A program made the position numbers and the translations under genes. The notes under the pieces are model-generated. The model was given only the letters and a program-made list of their open reading frames with translations. It did no database searches and was not told where the DNA came from. 64,000 nt of DNA. It comes from Apteryx mantelli (lineage: Eukaryota; Chordata; Aves; Apterygiformes; Apterygidae). Positions 12,351 through 25,900 of the stretch are shown in pieces; the stretch's first letter is position 1, and the number at the start of each line of letters is the position of its first letter. The stretch covers positions 86,670,007-86,734,006 of the forward strand of contig NC_089978.1 in NCBI RefSeq assembly GCF_036417845.1. Reading direction: 5' to 3'.

Positions 12351-15300
12351 GGAGCTGCCTGACGGGGCTTTCGGGGGCTGCATCTTCTGCAGCGGCGGGT
12401 TTGGCGGGGGAGGGGGTCGGCGGTTGCGTGCGGGTCCCCGGCACGGCGGTGGTGGTAGGATTTTATCCCCCCGGGCATCTTTGGTTTTGCTCCGTTCGCT
12501 GGTCTGTCCGCCCTCCCGGGCAAATTCCCTTCCCCTTAGAAGTATCTCTGACTTCCTGATTCAAATTTTAAGCTCTTAAATAGGAATAATAAGGCTGCTA
12601 TGTCTCTGGTCAGCTTTCGGGGCCATAAAATAAGAAAGTTTGGTTAATGACTTATTTTGTTTAAAGAGTGGTCCTGAAGAGCCGGAGGGAGAAGGGGGGG
12701 GGGGAGAGAAAGAGAAGAGGAAGCAAATGATCCAGGCAATATGTGACTTCTGTTGTGAGCAGTAAGTGCTTGAATCCTTCCTCTTCTCCACCCAAGCTAT
12801 AAAAGCAGCGACAGGCTGTGTCGTCCTAACAGCTGCTGATTTCTGCTGAATATGGCTCGTGTTCACAGCACTGTAATGATTTTATACACTCACTGATGCA
12901 TATGCTTCCCAAATGCTTGTGAGTATGTATCTTTTTCATAGGTAAGGCTTTCGACTGGAAGTCTGGAATAGCAGAGATCAGTGTTGGTCCTGTCCTCCTC
13001 TTAGTATCTGGCTTAGAAAAAGCAGTGGCTTCAAATGGGAATTTGGCTCTGTTTTTGCTTTCTGCTACTCCCTTGTAAATCCTGAGTATCTCCAGTGAGC
13101 ATAGCAGAGTGAATTTACACTAAGATAAATGAGAACATGCCCTCTTTTAGGTGTTTTTAATGAACATGCCATTTAAAAATTCCTGCTCTGGGTTTCCTCC
13201 CCTTTGGAGCAGTGAGGCATACACATAGCTCTTCTAGGATCAGCAAAGCTGTACTGATTAACAGAATCAAGCCTTAAGTATTCAGAGGTATTTAAACTAG
13301 ATTCACGCAGCTGCACAGTGACTTTGGTGGTGTTTTATTAATATACATCAACTGCAGATCAGACCTACAGAGGCTTTCTGTGGTTTCAGGGCTAGTGTGT
13401 AATCAGACTGGAGTGCTGGGCTGTGATTGGAAACTGCGGTGAGAAGGAGGGTTGGATGGTATAGCGAGAGAACTGTCTGAGGAAATGAAACTCCTTGTAT
13501 CACATTCTCATCTGTAAGTCTTTTAAGCCGAGTAACTGTGGGTATATGCTAGTGTAAGTGAGAGCAGAGCTTAGGCTTTCTATTCCGGATGGCTTTTTTC
13601 TTTGTGGATTGTGCAAGTGCAGCTTATTTTCAAATCGCAGTGCAAATCTTGGTATTACAGCACAGTTATTTCATTCGCTTCATTAGAAAGAGGCTCTGGC
13701 TTTATCCCTAAGTTGATAATTTGGTGCTCTTCTGTTTTCTTTTAAACCCTTCTCTCTTTAGGAGGGAGATACTTTTGGTCATGATCTTCCCTGTGCCCTC
13801 CTGCTGTTCCTCCACTCCCCCTCTATACACACCGTGCTCAGCGCAGCGCCGCTAATAGAGCTGCAGACATCCCTCGGCCTGATAGCCAAGGGCTCCTCAC
13901 AGTGCCGGTCTGTGCTGCTGCCGTCCTCCCGTAGGTGTGCGTCCTGCCTCCAGCTATACAGCTGCTCACAGGCACGTCGCCCAATCCTTGTAACTTCTGT
14001 CCTGCAGCGCTGTGCTATGTGTTCTTTAAATGTGAGTGCCTCCGTACCAACCCAACGTGCAGAGAGTCAACTTCTTTGCATGCACAGGCTGCTTCTGGTC
14101 CCAGTCCAGTGTTGGACCAGTACAGCTGCATTTGCATAATGCTGCATCTGAACATCTCAAATGGGACCTGGAGCTGGACTGCACCATTCTGTGTATCTTT
14201 CCCCCGCACCCCCCAAAACCACATGCGTCCACAGCAACACCTCCCTGTGGCCTGCAGACAGTTCAGTGTTCCCAAGGGCCACATAAAACCGCGTGGCAGG
14301 AAACTGCCCGTCCTTGTGGTAGTGCATAATATAGCGTGCCTTGTCCTTTCTGGGCTGATACCTCCTCCTTTGTTATTACTTTCAGCAAGACTATGCTAAT
14401 GTTGGTTTTAAGCATGAAGTGCCTACACAGTTCATTGGTAACACAATTCGTTGCATTCAAGTCACAGCATCCATTTGTTCTTTTGAAACCAGCAGAGCAA
14501 TTGCAGGTGGTCGCAGCTCTGCCCAGGACCTCACCAGCCTCCCATTTAGGCATGCTGACTTCTGCACTCAGCAACAAACATAGGAATGATGAGGTGGCCT
14601 CTGGGCTGCCTTGTGGCTGTCCAGCCCAAATGACCAATTGTTCACTTATATCTGAGATCAAGTCAGAACGGCCTGGAGATTTGAAGTCACAGCACAGGGA
14701 ACAAGATGGCAATAGGCATGCAGCCACTGCAGCCATGTGATGGCTGTAATGCTAATGCTGAACTGGTTGCATACCAGGAGTTTGGATGTGCTGGACTGGC
14801 CATATTTACTGAGATGCTGTATACTAGGATGTTAGCCTAATGACAGTCCAGCCCAACCATGCATTTTGTAAGCACTCTGTTTAAAACGGTTAGGCTATCT
14901 TGCCACAATAAAACATTCTTGATGTTGTAACGCCAACTGCAGCACAGTGATTTGAGAATAATGCTACCAGACATGCCCTAGATACTGAGCTGTGACATTT
15001 GAAGGCCTTTTCCTCCTCGCCTCATGAGCCAACTGGATTCCAAGATTCCCTTGTGAAGGGACAGGCTGGCTGAGGAGGAGGAGGAAAAAAATGGGCTAAC
15101 TACATTTTTGGGGCTCTGAGAGCTAGTAGTTGCAAAGGGGGAGGTCCTTAGGCCAATCCACTGCCCAGAGCACCAGTCCTTGGCAGTCAAAGAGATGATA
15201 TTGAGGGGAAGGGCAGGATGGAAGGAGCTCTCTTAAAAATAGCATATCATAGAATTTCATATAACACTGACTTATTTTACACTGAAAATTATGGATTCTC

Positions 15301-16595
15301 CTATTCAAATAAAGCATCTGTGTTGGGATCAGGGAATTTTAACAGAAATTTGAAATGAATTCAAAATGGCATTTTTCTAGTAATGTTTATCACTACCGCT
15401 CCCATTTTCCTGAGGCCTTAAAGTTCTCATTTTCATTGCTATTGAGGTAGGATATGCTTTGTTTTAAAAAAATCATTTAAACTTCTCTACTGAGCTGCTG
15501 TTAGAGGTATTTGTCTGTATGTTCCTCTTGTTTTTGCCACTGTTGAGAAAGTGCGATTGGAAAATCTTGTTAGGCAACATAAAGGACTGAGACTGGGAAG
15601 TCAAACAGGTCATCTTCAAAAATGCCAGGTCCCTCCCCCCTGCCTTCCCAGATGCTGCTTGTCCTTTCATCTTTCCTATAAGTCTCTGGCCGGCTAGCGT
15701 CTTGCAAATATGAATCCTTTCCCACCCTCTGACTGGAAAAGAAACAAGGGTGAGAAATGTTTTCCTGCTTAGCTCCTGAACTAACTACTTTGCCCTTCTG
15801 CCACTCCAAGTAGTTTACTGCTTCTCATCATCATCAGCTCCAGGATCTACTTCTAAAGCAGAACCATGTGGGAATAATATGATTGTTGTCAGTCTTGCCA
15901 TTGCTTAGGCTTTTCTTAATAACAGCAAGAGAACTGAGCGGTGTGATATTAGTTTTATTATCTTGGTAATTCAGAAATCTAGGAAAAGTGCTGGATTGGT
16001 GTGTAGACTTGGGACTCCGTGCCTCCACTCATATTTGAAAAAATAACTTCTCAGTCCAGGAACTACAAATCTGGCAGTCTCAGTGGAATATTGTACTTTT
16101 CAGAAGCTGATGATGTAACCCATCTTATTTCTTAATAATTGGTAATGACGGGGTAGCAGATTTTTAAAGCCCTAGTTAAAAAGATTCTGCTCGCATCTTA
16201 GTATCCTGGATAATTCCATATGTTCTGGGCTTTTTTTCCCAAAGCATCGATGTGTTACTAGAAGTGGATCTTTCTAAAAGCTGAATCCTTTCCAGGATTT
16301 GCTTGCTATATCCTCATTGTGCCATTTTTCCATTCCTGGTTGTCTACTTGCATTTAGTGTTACAGCCACCTAGAAGTGGGGAGCTCTCACGTGTTATTCT
16401 GTTCTTCAGAAGTCCCTAGACCAACTCTGCAATGAGTTTCCTTATACTTTTTTCTCCTTTGCTGAAGTGATGGTACTGAGATAAAAAGACAGCTGTGATT
16501 CTTTTACCATTTTAGGCTGTGCATTAATTTATTCCATTTCATTGAAGTCAGTTACTGAAAACAGCCTGGCTAGTTTCACTTTTACTTTTAGCCTG

Positions 16596-16627
16596 TTTCT
16601 TTTTTTTCTTTCTTTCTTTCTTTTTTT
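16596..16627. repeat. Pyrimidine tract with TTTC units
   Basis: Thirty-two consecutive pyrimidines, with about four TTTC units in the middle and T runs at both ends. Confidence 0.85.
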
Positions 16628-18079
16628 ACACACCGATCTAGTGCTCTTCTGTTTGGGTTTTGAGAACTGAAGGGAAATGTTTAATCAATTGTAAGGTTTT
16701 TATGTGCCTTCTGCCACAGTTCTACCATTTTTACAAAACATATGTTTGGATCCAAAGCTCAGTGGATAATACCTCTCCTCCTCCTTGACTTAACATGCTG
16801 AAATCTCAATTACTGCTGAAATGGAATCTATAAACTTTCTCCCTAATGCTATGGTCATAGGATATGGCCATCCCATGGCCAGCTGTTGGTCATCATACTT
16901 GCAGAGACCTGCAGACAGGTACATAAGGCTTTAAGAGTAGGCGCCATATTGAAAGAAAGAAGACGGAAGTGCATTCGGGGAAAATAAGGGCTGTACTTTG
17001 TCCCAGCTTTGCAAAAGTCTAGGGAATTTACAGCGCAATTTATGTTCTGTGGATTTGCTTTTGTGCCGGGGCACAACTGTAGACTGCCACAAAATGAATA
17101 CATTTACACCAGAATGCCTCTGACACTGCTAGAGACAAACCGGAACAGATTTCTCCCTTTCCTTAACTCTCTTGTGTAGTGTTTTTTCTGTGTCTGAAAC
17201 AGACCTTAAGCATATCTAAGTGTAAGGGTAGTTGCACTCTTAGAAATACACAGTAATGCGGTCTTGGGGACGTGAGGCACAAGAGTGCATTCAGAGCTCC
17301 CTTTGTACATTGAAATCATACTAATTAGCAAATCCTTCTCGGGTGCATAATAAAACCCCCAAAGAAAAACAGACTGTACATTGGATGTAGTAATCAATTG
17401 CCTTGAGCATTATGTCCTACACCCGTACGAAGTGAATGACACAGCCTCTTCATTTGTTCTTTGGAAATGGAGAAAGGCTTTTGTCTTTATTTGCCAGATG
17501 TGGTTTTTTGGTTTTGTGTTTGTTGCTGCTCACTCATTTGTTTCATAGAAGTTTCCTCTCTGATGCACTTAACTGTAGTTTTCCCATTAATGCAAATAGC
17601 CCAAGCTGTGGGTGTGGGAAAGTTGGAGAATTTCCTCAGTGCTTGCCTTCTTCTAAATGCAGAAGGCTGATGTCAAGTTAGCAGAGTCTGAAGGAGTGGG
17701 AGGCCAAACCATTGGTTTTCCTGTTTACCTTTTACTACTGTCAGAACAACAGAGAAACATAAGAAGAAAAACCTGCTGACTTAAGAATCTCATTCAGACC
17801 TGACTGTAACATTAGATAGAGTACAGTCATTTAGGAAGAAGACTCCTTATCTTTGTTTACAGCATACTGATAGAAGAGCTTTTACTCAAGAAAACAAACA
17901 TGCAGAGTCTGGGGTTGAGAGGTTTTTTCATCCATTTAGAAAGTGATAGATTGTAATAGGAAGAAATTTGTCAGATCGCTGTGGCAGCGATGCAATGCTT
18001 GGGAATTTGTGGTTGTCACTTTCAGTCACTTTGAGTTGTATGAAGCAGACTCTGGCCTCTCTGCAAATCATAGCAGAGC

Positions 18080-18152
18080 GTAAAGTCCTTTGTCCTGCTC
18101 AAGTCAATGAGACTTTCAGTGGAAAGTCTCTGAGAGCTCAGTGCTCAGGTAG
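18080..18152. repeat. Palindromic interspersed-repeat relic (AAGTCAATG type)
   Basis: TCCTGCTCAAGTCAATGAG is followed by a perfect 9-bp inverted repeat, GAGACTTTC/GAAAGTCTC (18,109-18,130, 4-nt spacer). The wording matches a palindromic repeat, common in reptile and bird DNA, built around AAGTCAATGGGA. I name it by resemblance from memory only. Confidence 0.45.
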
Positions 18153-21100
18153 ATGGCTAGCTCTTTATCTGGCATAACCTGATAACAGATGAATAGCAGA
18201 TGGCTGTGGTTTTCCTCTGAAGTCAGTCCCTGCTATATAGATGTAAATCTTCAGGAATTTTGCTGAATTCCATTCACTTGGTCTGCCATCAAGTGTAGTA
18301 TAGAAGCCCTTTACCCGTTCTACGGTTGTTTGCTTTTCCTCCCACAAATAGTACTTAAACGTGTTGCAGGTTTGAATTGTTTGGGGATTTGGTTGCTAGA
18401 TGGAGAGTCCTTCCAATCAAAGGGCCTGATATCCAGAAATACTCAGAACGTGTCATGAGCTGGATTCCCCCTTCACTGCGGCTGTATAGCTGTGTAATAT
18501 CATAGTCATTAGTAGAACTGTTTCTGGCCTATACTCGAGAGCCAAGCAAGGCTTTCTGGTGTGTTTATTAGAAATCCTGGTATAAATAGCTTAACTCCTT
18601 TAAGACCAGTGAGGTTTCCTTTTTACAGGAATAAAACTGCAGAGAAAATGGAATCAGGCCCATAAGAGACTTACACTTACTGTGGATCTGATGGCATTAC
18701 ATAAATACTTCCCACGGCCCCTTTAAAACCCCATGTTTCTGTTTAAGAGTCATAGGATTTAATTTATGTATGTGTTCATATGAATATGTAAGATGAGTTT
18801 TCCACTGAAGTCAATGGCATAGCTACTACTGCTTAGATCCGCTGCTGATACAGGTGAGGTCCGGAGATGAAGAAGCGTGCAGGCTCTGGTAACTTGCTGG
18901 GGACATGGCAAGGTCATTCACCTGTTTATTCGCATACATAAAAGGCAGGAGTTTCCCTTTATGAAAGATGAAGGGCCTGGAGTGTTTCCAAAAACTATTG
19001 CATAGTTCTCAAATGTCCTTGGACTGAGGGAAGGACTTGGAGGAAGCAAATACAAGTATCCAGTGTAACAGTGCCACTCAGCTGCTGTTCTGGCTCAGCA
19101 GAAAGGGGTTTTGTTGACATTTCTTGCATAGATTTGCCTGTCCTGTGACTTAAATTTCAAGGATCGGATTATGGCTGGTCTGGCACAGATATGCAAAGGT
19201 AGGGAGAAGATGTGGGAAGCCAGTCCTTAATACTCTCTGGCATGAGCCAGCCACAACTCTTTATCCTCTCTTGCAAAGGCAGATTTACTAAGTGTGTCTG
19301 CTTAAAGGCAGCACCTGGCTCTTCCTCCCTCCAAGCTGGATAGCAAAATTGAAGTGGTGCCTGGGAGCCCCGGCTGTGTTAAAAAGCCCCTAATCTGACA
19401 CATTTTCTTCACACATACCTAAGACATATTGCCCCTAAACCAAATGCAGAACCTCAGGGAGCTCTTAAGGGCAATGTTATGATGCCCAAAGTGGAAAAAG
19501 TAGGACCAGCGTATGTGAATAATACACATAAGCATTTTAAAAGCATCATTGCACAGTTGTGTGGTCTTCAGAGTCAGAGAGCTGGGATTTTCAAAAGCTG
19601 TTCTTCCCAATCGCTTGGCATCTCCATGTAATCAGAGTCTGACATCAGGCTTTCTACTGGAGCTGCTTGAGCTATTAGGCTGTGAAGAGGAGAAACTCTC
19701 TGTGTTACTGAGTGTGTATGTGGGGGGAAGTTTTTCCACTTTTTTTGATGTATTAGCATCAAGAGAGGGAGTCTTAGCTTCATTCCTAATTGCTTCTCGT
19801 CTCTGAATTTATATACCAATACGTAAGTAACTGCAAAGGGAGATAGCAGAATTTATAAAAAGTTCAAAAAGGCAGGGCTTAGAGCATGATTAAAATAAAA
19901 GATAGCATACAGTGTGTGCTGTTTTTAGCTGAAATATCTCCCTAGAATACTTCCCATTTACATTCTCATTATATCTGACTGCTTCTAATGCACTGCTTAG
20001 TTTAACAACTGGCATGTTTTTAGGGTAGATTTTGTAGAAGATATACACCCACTGTGTTCTTAACCTGAGACTTCAAATTGCTGTGTCTGTATTGGACAAT
20101 CCTTTCTTATACCTTCTTGGCTGAAGGCAGGGAGAAAGCAGTAGTGATGGGAACCTAATTAAGCCTGTGGTTTAATTACACCAGGAGTTGTGTACTCGAA
20201 ACGCTGCTAGGTTCAATGAGTGCTGCGTGGCTCTGCCATGTTAAATCTCAGCAGAGAATGACTTTTTTTTTTTAATAGGATCACTGTAATTCTTACAAAG
20301 CCGCTGTGGTTTTCTCTTTCTTTTCAGCCGCAAAGGCAGTTGGACTTTGAACTATAGCCACTCAGACTGAGTCCCTGAGAAAGTTCGGAGGAGCTGTCTT
20401 GCTAGCGTGTGCATGTGATTAAGGAGAACGGGCATAGGGCGGTGTGTTTGTACTATAAATATTCACGGCTTGTTCAGGCCTCCGCAGCTTTTCCCCTGCC
20501 TTCTCAAAGTTTTATTGTTAGCTTGCCGGTGTTTGGAAAGAGCTTTAAGTTGGGGTGGCGGGAGGGCAAGTTGGGGGGAAAAGGTGCTGATCTTTCTCCT
20601 TGAAGATGTGAGTGACCTTCAGTGGCTGCAGAATCAGGACAGGATGTTTTTAGGGATAAGATATGTGGGGCACATTGAAAAATTCCTCCCTAGGACAGGC
20701 TTTGGATTGCTTTAAAGGCAAAACCAGGCTCTCATGACATGCTCCATTTTGCCTTTGATTTTGAAAAAATTACCAAGTGTTGTATCTCTTTGGACAGTCC
20801 TTATCTGTGACTGAAGAAACCAGATCTTGTTGATGGTGAAATTCAGGATAGGCAGCAGTAATTCACTGGGCTGCTGAGAGGCAAACTTTTTGTGATGTGG
20901 TACGTGGTTCACTGTATCTAGTGTTTCATGAGATCTGATAAGGGGCAATCTAATTTTAAGTGAAATGATAAATTAATTATAATCTAATACTTATCACACA
21001 GATCAGAATGGGTCCAAAGAATGGGTACTACCCAAGTCTTTTTTTTTCCCCTAAGTTTGTGTGACTTTTAGGAAAAAGAGGGAAGGTTCTTGGCATAAGC

Positions 21101-21891
21101 ACAGTCCTTTCTTTGATGAAGTGCCATGTACTGGAGGATAGTCGAGAGCTGTATATTAATTCATTTCTCAAAAAGAAAAGCATGTGTCATGGATTGACCA
21201 CTGACTTTCACGTGCCAGCATCTTACCCTGGACATTACATAACTCCGCATAGTCCAAGTTTTCAGTGCAAACATCTTTATTTTTCCCTTGTTTTCTGGGG
21301 GGAGAGGGATTTCTCATACTTTTCCAAAGCTCCTCCTGCTGCATTGCTCAGCTTCTGCTGCTCCAGGCTATGGTAAACACAGCTCCCCCAGCTGTCCTAG
21401 ACCGCCGCAGTTACCATCATCACGGAGGCTCCTATCTCCATGGGCTGCCCCATATTCACTCTGGTCCCCTGCAACAAGCATTGCTGCAGCAACCTGAAGT
21501 CTTGGCCTATGCAGCAAACTGCCTGAAGTCTTGCACGCAGTTAGCATGCCAAAGCGAATTTTTCCCCATAGGATGGATTATTCAGTCAATGCTATTTTTA
21601 GCCTGGTTTCTTATCGAAACAAGTGTTAAGGAATAGCACACTGTGTGTGTGTCTAGCAGGGAAGGTGGTGGGCGTACCTGTATATCCCACACCAGCCATT
21701 CAGAAATTTTATATCTGTTATTCAACTACAATTTCAACTACATTGCCACAGGGTAGAAATCATAAAAAGAGGCTGCCAGGTAAAAGGAGAGAACAGGCTA
21801 TTTGCGCTGCAGTTGAAGGAAGGACTTGTTCCTTATTAGACACTAGAAAATCCACTGGGAAAGAATACCATATAAATACTCCAACCCAATT

Positions 21892-21907
21892 AAAAAAAAA
21901 AAAAAAA
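21892..21907. repeat. Poly-A run (16 A)
   Basis: Sixteen consecutive A residues. I see no retrocopy body directly upstream, so it is best read as a simple repeat. Confidence 0.85.
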
Positions 21908-22664
21908 GTGCTCCAGTTGGAGCTCACATTTTATTCAATGTGAAAGTCAGTCCTTTGCCTGACATAAAAGCTGGAGAAAACCAGGCTTCATTAGTTCCAC
22001 TGCTTGCAAAACTGCTTGTTCGTATTCCTCTTTCCCCTCTAGAATTACTGATTATTTCTTTTCAATTTTAATTTTTTTTTTGAAAATTTGTGCCTTGAAT
22101 GACTTTCCTTTTGGGCCATCTTATCCTTTGCTCCTTTCTTCACAACTGTTTCTTAGGCGAAGCAGCTATGTCTCTACCTCTGTCTTAATGGTAAAGGCAA
22201 CCTCCCCTCATTTTGAGAATGAACAGTATTCATTTTTACAGCTGTGGTTTATTCTCCACTGATTATCTTTAATGTGATGCTGTGTTGTTCAGTGTACTCA
22301 CCAAACTTAATGATAACCTACTAAGATTTAATTAACCTCCTCCCCCCCACCCCCAAATAACCTGCTTTTGATAGATGTTGTAAATGCATTCATTGTGGCT
22401 GGCACATTAAAGTCATTGTATTAAGTTCCCTTACTTTCAAATTGCACTCTGGTTGAAGTATATTTTGTGGCAATCATCTCGTCATTACTTTGCTAATAGC
22501 CTGAAATAAGATTCACTACTTTGTGATTTCAGCAATATTTTCTGGCCTCGATTATAACTACCGCAGGTTTGGTTCTGCCTTGCTGCCCGGACAGAGATTG
22601 GATAAGCTGTGTTCTGGATAAAAGTCCTCCTGACAGAGACTGGTAGGCTCACCCAAAGGTCTCC

Positions 22665-22935
22665 TGTTGGGAAGTGGCACCTCCGCGGATGGGAACGGGT
22701 GCCTGCAGCCGGGGAGCTGTCCCTTTGAAAGGCAGAGGGGCAAAGCGAAGCTAACGCCCTCACGGGTGTCTCCAGTTTCACCCTCGCGCAGCCTGAGGGG
22801 CCGAGCGATGTGCCCGGGACATGGGGGCTGCCACCCTGGCAGCATCCTGACTGCCAGCCCTGGCTGACCTGCCAGTCCCCTCAACCTTGGCTTCCCGCGC
22901 AAAGGGTACGTGCTGCCCCGCGTATTTACCCAGCC
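22665..22935. promoter_or_regulatory. Secondary CpG-rich patch in intron 1
   Basis: By hand I count about 17 CpG in about 270 bp, against near-background CpG on both sides. The composition is GC-rich and a frame of about 140 codons is open on the minus strand, which I take as a side effect. It may be a small intronic CpG island, an enhancer or an alternative start site. There is no recognisable coding match. Confidence 0.4.
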
Positions 22936-25900
22936 TGCACTGAAAACTCTTCTAGGGAGCTCTGTCAATACATGCAAAATTCACAGGGCAATTTGATATC
23001 CACCCTGAGCATGCAATGAGGTGGGGTAGGGAAAGGAGAAGCCCTGTGTGAGGCGCAGTGGGTCGGTGAATGAATGAATGAATGAATGAATGGATTACAG
23101 CTACCTTCGGCGGCTGTAATGTGGCTATTCATTTATGAAATCGTCCAAGTGGAACTTAACACAAATTATTAATGTAGATTAGAAATATTTTTCATTTATC
23201 TGCTTGTTCCTAAGTGCTGTGCTGAAGAACCTAGCAGAATGGCAATTCGTTAAAGGAAATGAGAGGGAACTGCAAAATATTGCAGCTGGGGGTGATTATT
23301 TTTCTCCTTCCTGGAATTTCAGCTCCTCTTTGGCTGTAGATCTGCCTTGATAAGCACCATTTTGGACTGTGGGATTGAAAGGGTCTGCTACCATAAAATA
23401 AATGAGTCTCCCAATTGCGTGCAGACCTTTTTTAACAATAGTTGAAGTGGAAGAGGCCTGGACAGCCTCTTTTTCCTCAAAATGCTGTGTGTGACTAGAA
23501 GAGAAACACCTTTTTATGTGTCTATGTATATACATAAATGCGTGGTTAAAGGAGGAAGGTCAGTGGAAAAAGTGGGCAAGACAACATTGCTCATTGAGCT
23601 TAGAAAAATTTTATGGAGGGGGGAAGAATTTTTACAACCAAATCAGCAGGAACTTGCTTAAACAAGGCATAAACTACTCAGTGTAGCCCTCATTACAAAG
23701 TTAAAAATTCAAGGTAATTGATGTCTCTTGTGTTCTTTCCTTTTTTTGACTTTGTGTTTTCATCCAAAAGCATCCGGTGGTTGAGTTCACTTCCTTCCCA
23801 TCTCCCCCCTCTCAAACTGGAAGACTGGCCTGTCCCTAAGGGGTTGCAGTGATGTTGATGGAAACTCTTCTACTGAATGTAATAAGTGGTCCTGCTCCAG
23901 GGGCGGGATACATCTTGCTTGGGGATGGGAGGACGATGCTGTTTGGTTGTGCTTATCATTCTGACTTGTAAGAGTAAACCCTTGCTTTTGAATGAATTGC
24001 CCTTGCTGTATTGCAGCAAGGGTTGAAAAATAAAAAAAGCCTAGAAAACCTCAGCCTAATTCATGAAACTGATTCTTCCAAGGGAACAGATGGGAAAGTG
24101 AAATGTAAAGTGACGCGAGTCTACGGTGCAGTTTGCAGACACACTGAAGGAAAGTGTTGTACTCATATTTACTATTGCAAAGAAAGGCATAGCCTCCTTT
24201 GTTCCCTTTTGAAACAGTCGAACCTTGGACTTGTTAAATATGTCACTACAGAAGTTGGCACATACTGACCTTGTTTGCTGCGGTCTGTTCTTTTGTAGCA
24301 TCTTGATTCTAGTGGCATGAGCCAGATGGACAGAGCCCTAGAGCTAAATGCTGGATGGCATAATTAAATGGTCTAGCATTGAAGGCTGGAGCTGACTGAG
24401 TCAAACTTTGGCCAAAACTTCAATACTTTTTAGTCCAAGATACATCTGCTGTGTCAAAGTGTTTTTTGTTTTTTTCTTTCAGACCCTATTATTTGTGTTT
24501 GAGGATGTTAAATCAGATACCAAAAATATTTTCATCTGCATAATATAAAGCAATCTCTACTTCTCTGTGTCCTGATAGTGCTGCAGGAATATTTTACAAT
24601 ATTGTAGAACAAGGTGAAAACCCACCTGTGTTTTTCCTTCAAATCTGTACAGCCTTTTTCCTGCTATGTTTTGGGGTCTTGGTTGTCAGTTGTGAGCATC
24701 ACTTGAACCCATCCTTCCCAGCAACCTGCACAGTCACAGCAGAGCGCCCTGCGGACACCAGGATGTGGCTCTGCACTTCTTACTGTGAGCCTGGGGGCTG
24801 AGGAGCCTGGTTTCACACTGACCGGGAAACCATGTCAGAGGTATTTCTGTCACACCGCAGCCTTTTTCCTTCCTGGCTTCCTATGCCATTTATAGCAAGT
24901 GAATTGTGTCTCCCACCTGCCCTTTTGCTCCCCCTCCTTGGCATAACCAGTTACGCAGCTCCGAGGATGTGGAGCAGCTGACCTTTCTTGTCTGCTTCGT
25001 CTTTGCATCCTAGTTGCTTTCTGAGGCAATGGGTTCCCGTGTGTAATGTTTATTGGCAGCTCGTGATGTCTTACCTCAGCGCCGTTCAACCTGTGGAAGG
25101 ACAGCACCAGAGAAGGGTGCGTGGGAGAGGAGTTGGCAGTGGGAATGGAGGGGGTGAAGAAGTCGTCTCTGTCTTTCCTGAAAGACTGCTCACTAAAGCT
25201 GTGTTTGCAGAAGCTGTGCTGCACAACGTGGATTGTTTAAAATAACTCGGATGCTTCTGGCCTGTCCTTTCAGTGGGCATGCATTTGAGGATTGGGCTCA
25301 TCTTGAACGAGCTGGATCAAAAGGAGATTATTTTCCTTTTGGCCCCTAAGTACCCTCCTCCAAGTGAGTGTTATGCCGGAGCAGTTGCATTATCCTGAGA
25401 AGAGCCAGCCCAGAAGAAAATTCAGACCAGTGCCTCCTTTCTTACAGCCAGGGAAGTCTTCTGTTGTGGAACAGTGCTGCTGTCTCCCTTATGTGGTACA
25501 ATCATGAGTATGTTACAGCAGGGTATTCTGGGTCTGAATAAAGCTGAAACTGGCTCACTGGCACCAGCAGTTGGCCAGGACAAAGCCTGTGAAACGTTTT
25601 CAGTACCGCTGCAGCCCTCAAAATAAGTCTTACAGGCTATAGGCCTTAGCCTAAAGATTGAACTGTCATCTAGCTGTCCAAACATGAGTTTACTCTTCCA
25701 TCCTGATTCATTTCATGGGGTATGATATGATTTAAAGGAAACTGTTCACAGGCCATAATTGCAGGAGCTGACCCCCTTCTGAAGCAGCTCTGTGTAACTG
25801 CCCTGCACAACGGCTGGCTCCTGGCTTCTTGAAAGGCCACCTGGAAATGAAAGCATCTTTTCTCCCTGTTTTCTGCCAAAGTGAAATGTGTGTACCATTT

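Larger units (their letters stand above)
11090..12520. promoter_or_regulatory. NHS: CpG island covering the NHS promoter, 5' leader and exon 1
   Basis: CpG dinucleotides become dense near 11,090 and stay dense to about 12,520, with long runs of GGC, GCC and CGG triplets. The flanks on both sides are ordinary sequence of average GC. Stop codons are rare in this composition, so long reading frames exist in several frames on both strands; only the + frame from 11,708 matches a known protein. No TATA box is evident just upstream of the leader, which fits dispersed CpG-island initiation. The exact transcription start cannot be read from the sequence. Confidence 0.93.
12521..22664. other. Intron 1 sequence, largely featureless
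   Basis: The CpG signal falls to background after about 12,520. The stretch contains a run of 11 G at 12,694-12,704, a 32-nt pyrimidine tract at 16,596-16,627, an inverted-repeat relic near 18.1 kb and a run of 16 A at 21,892-21,907. Overlapping frames at 13.8-14.7 kb, open on both strands, have no recognisable content. I see no exon. Confidence 0.55.

Noticed and set aside
10945..12523. Very long frames on both strands across the NHS CpG island (up to about 470 codons on the minus strand).
   Set aside because: They are Pro/Arg/Ala/Gly low-complexity products of stop-poor GC-rich DNA; only the frame from 11,708 matches a protein family.
13834..14740. A cluster of 70-160 codon frames on both strands.
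   Set aside because: The frames contradict one another, none shows a domain, and CpG content is not raised; chance open frames are the simpler explanation.
24850..25245. Opposed 85-124 codon frames at about 25 kb.
   Set aside because: They lie antisense to each other, with no domain and no raised CpG; treated as chance.
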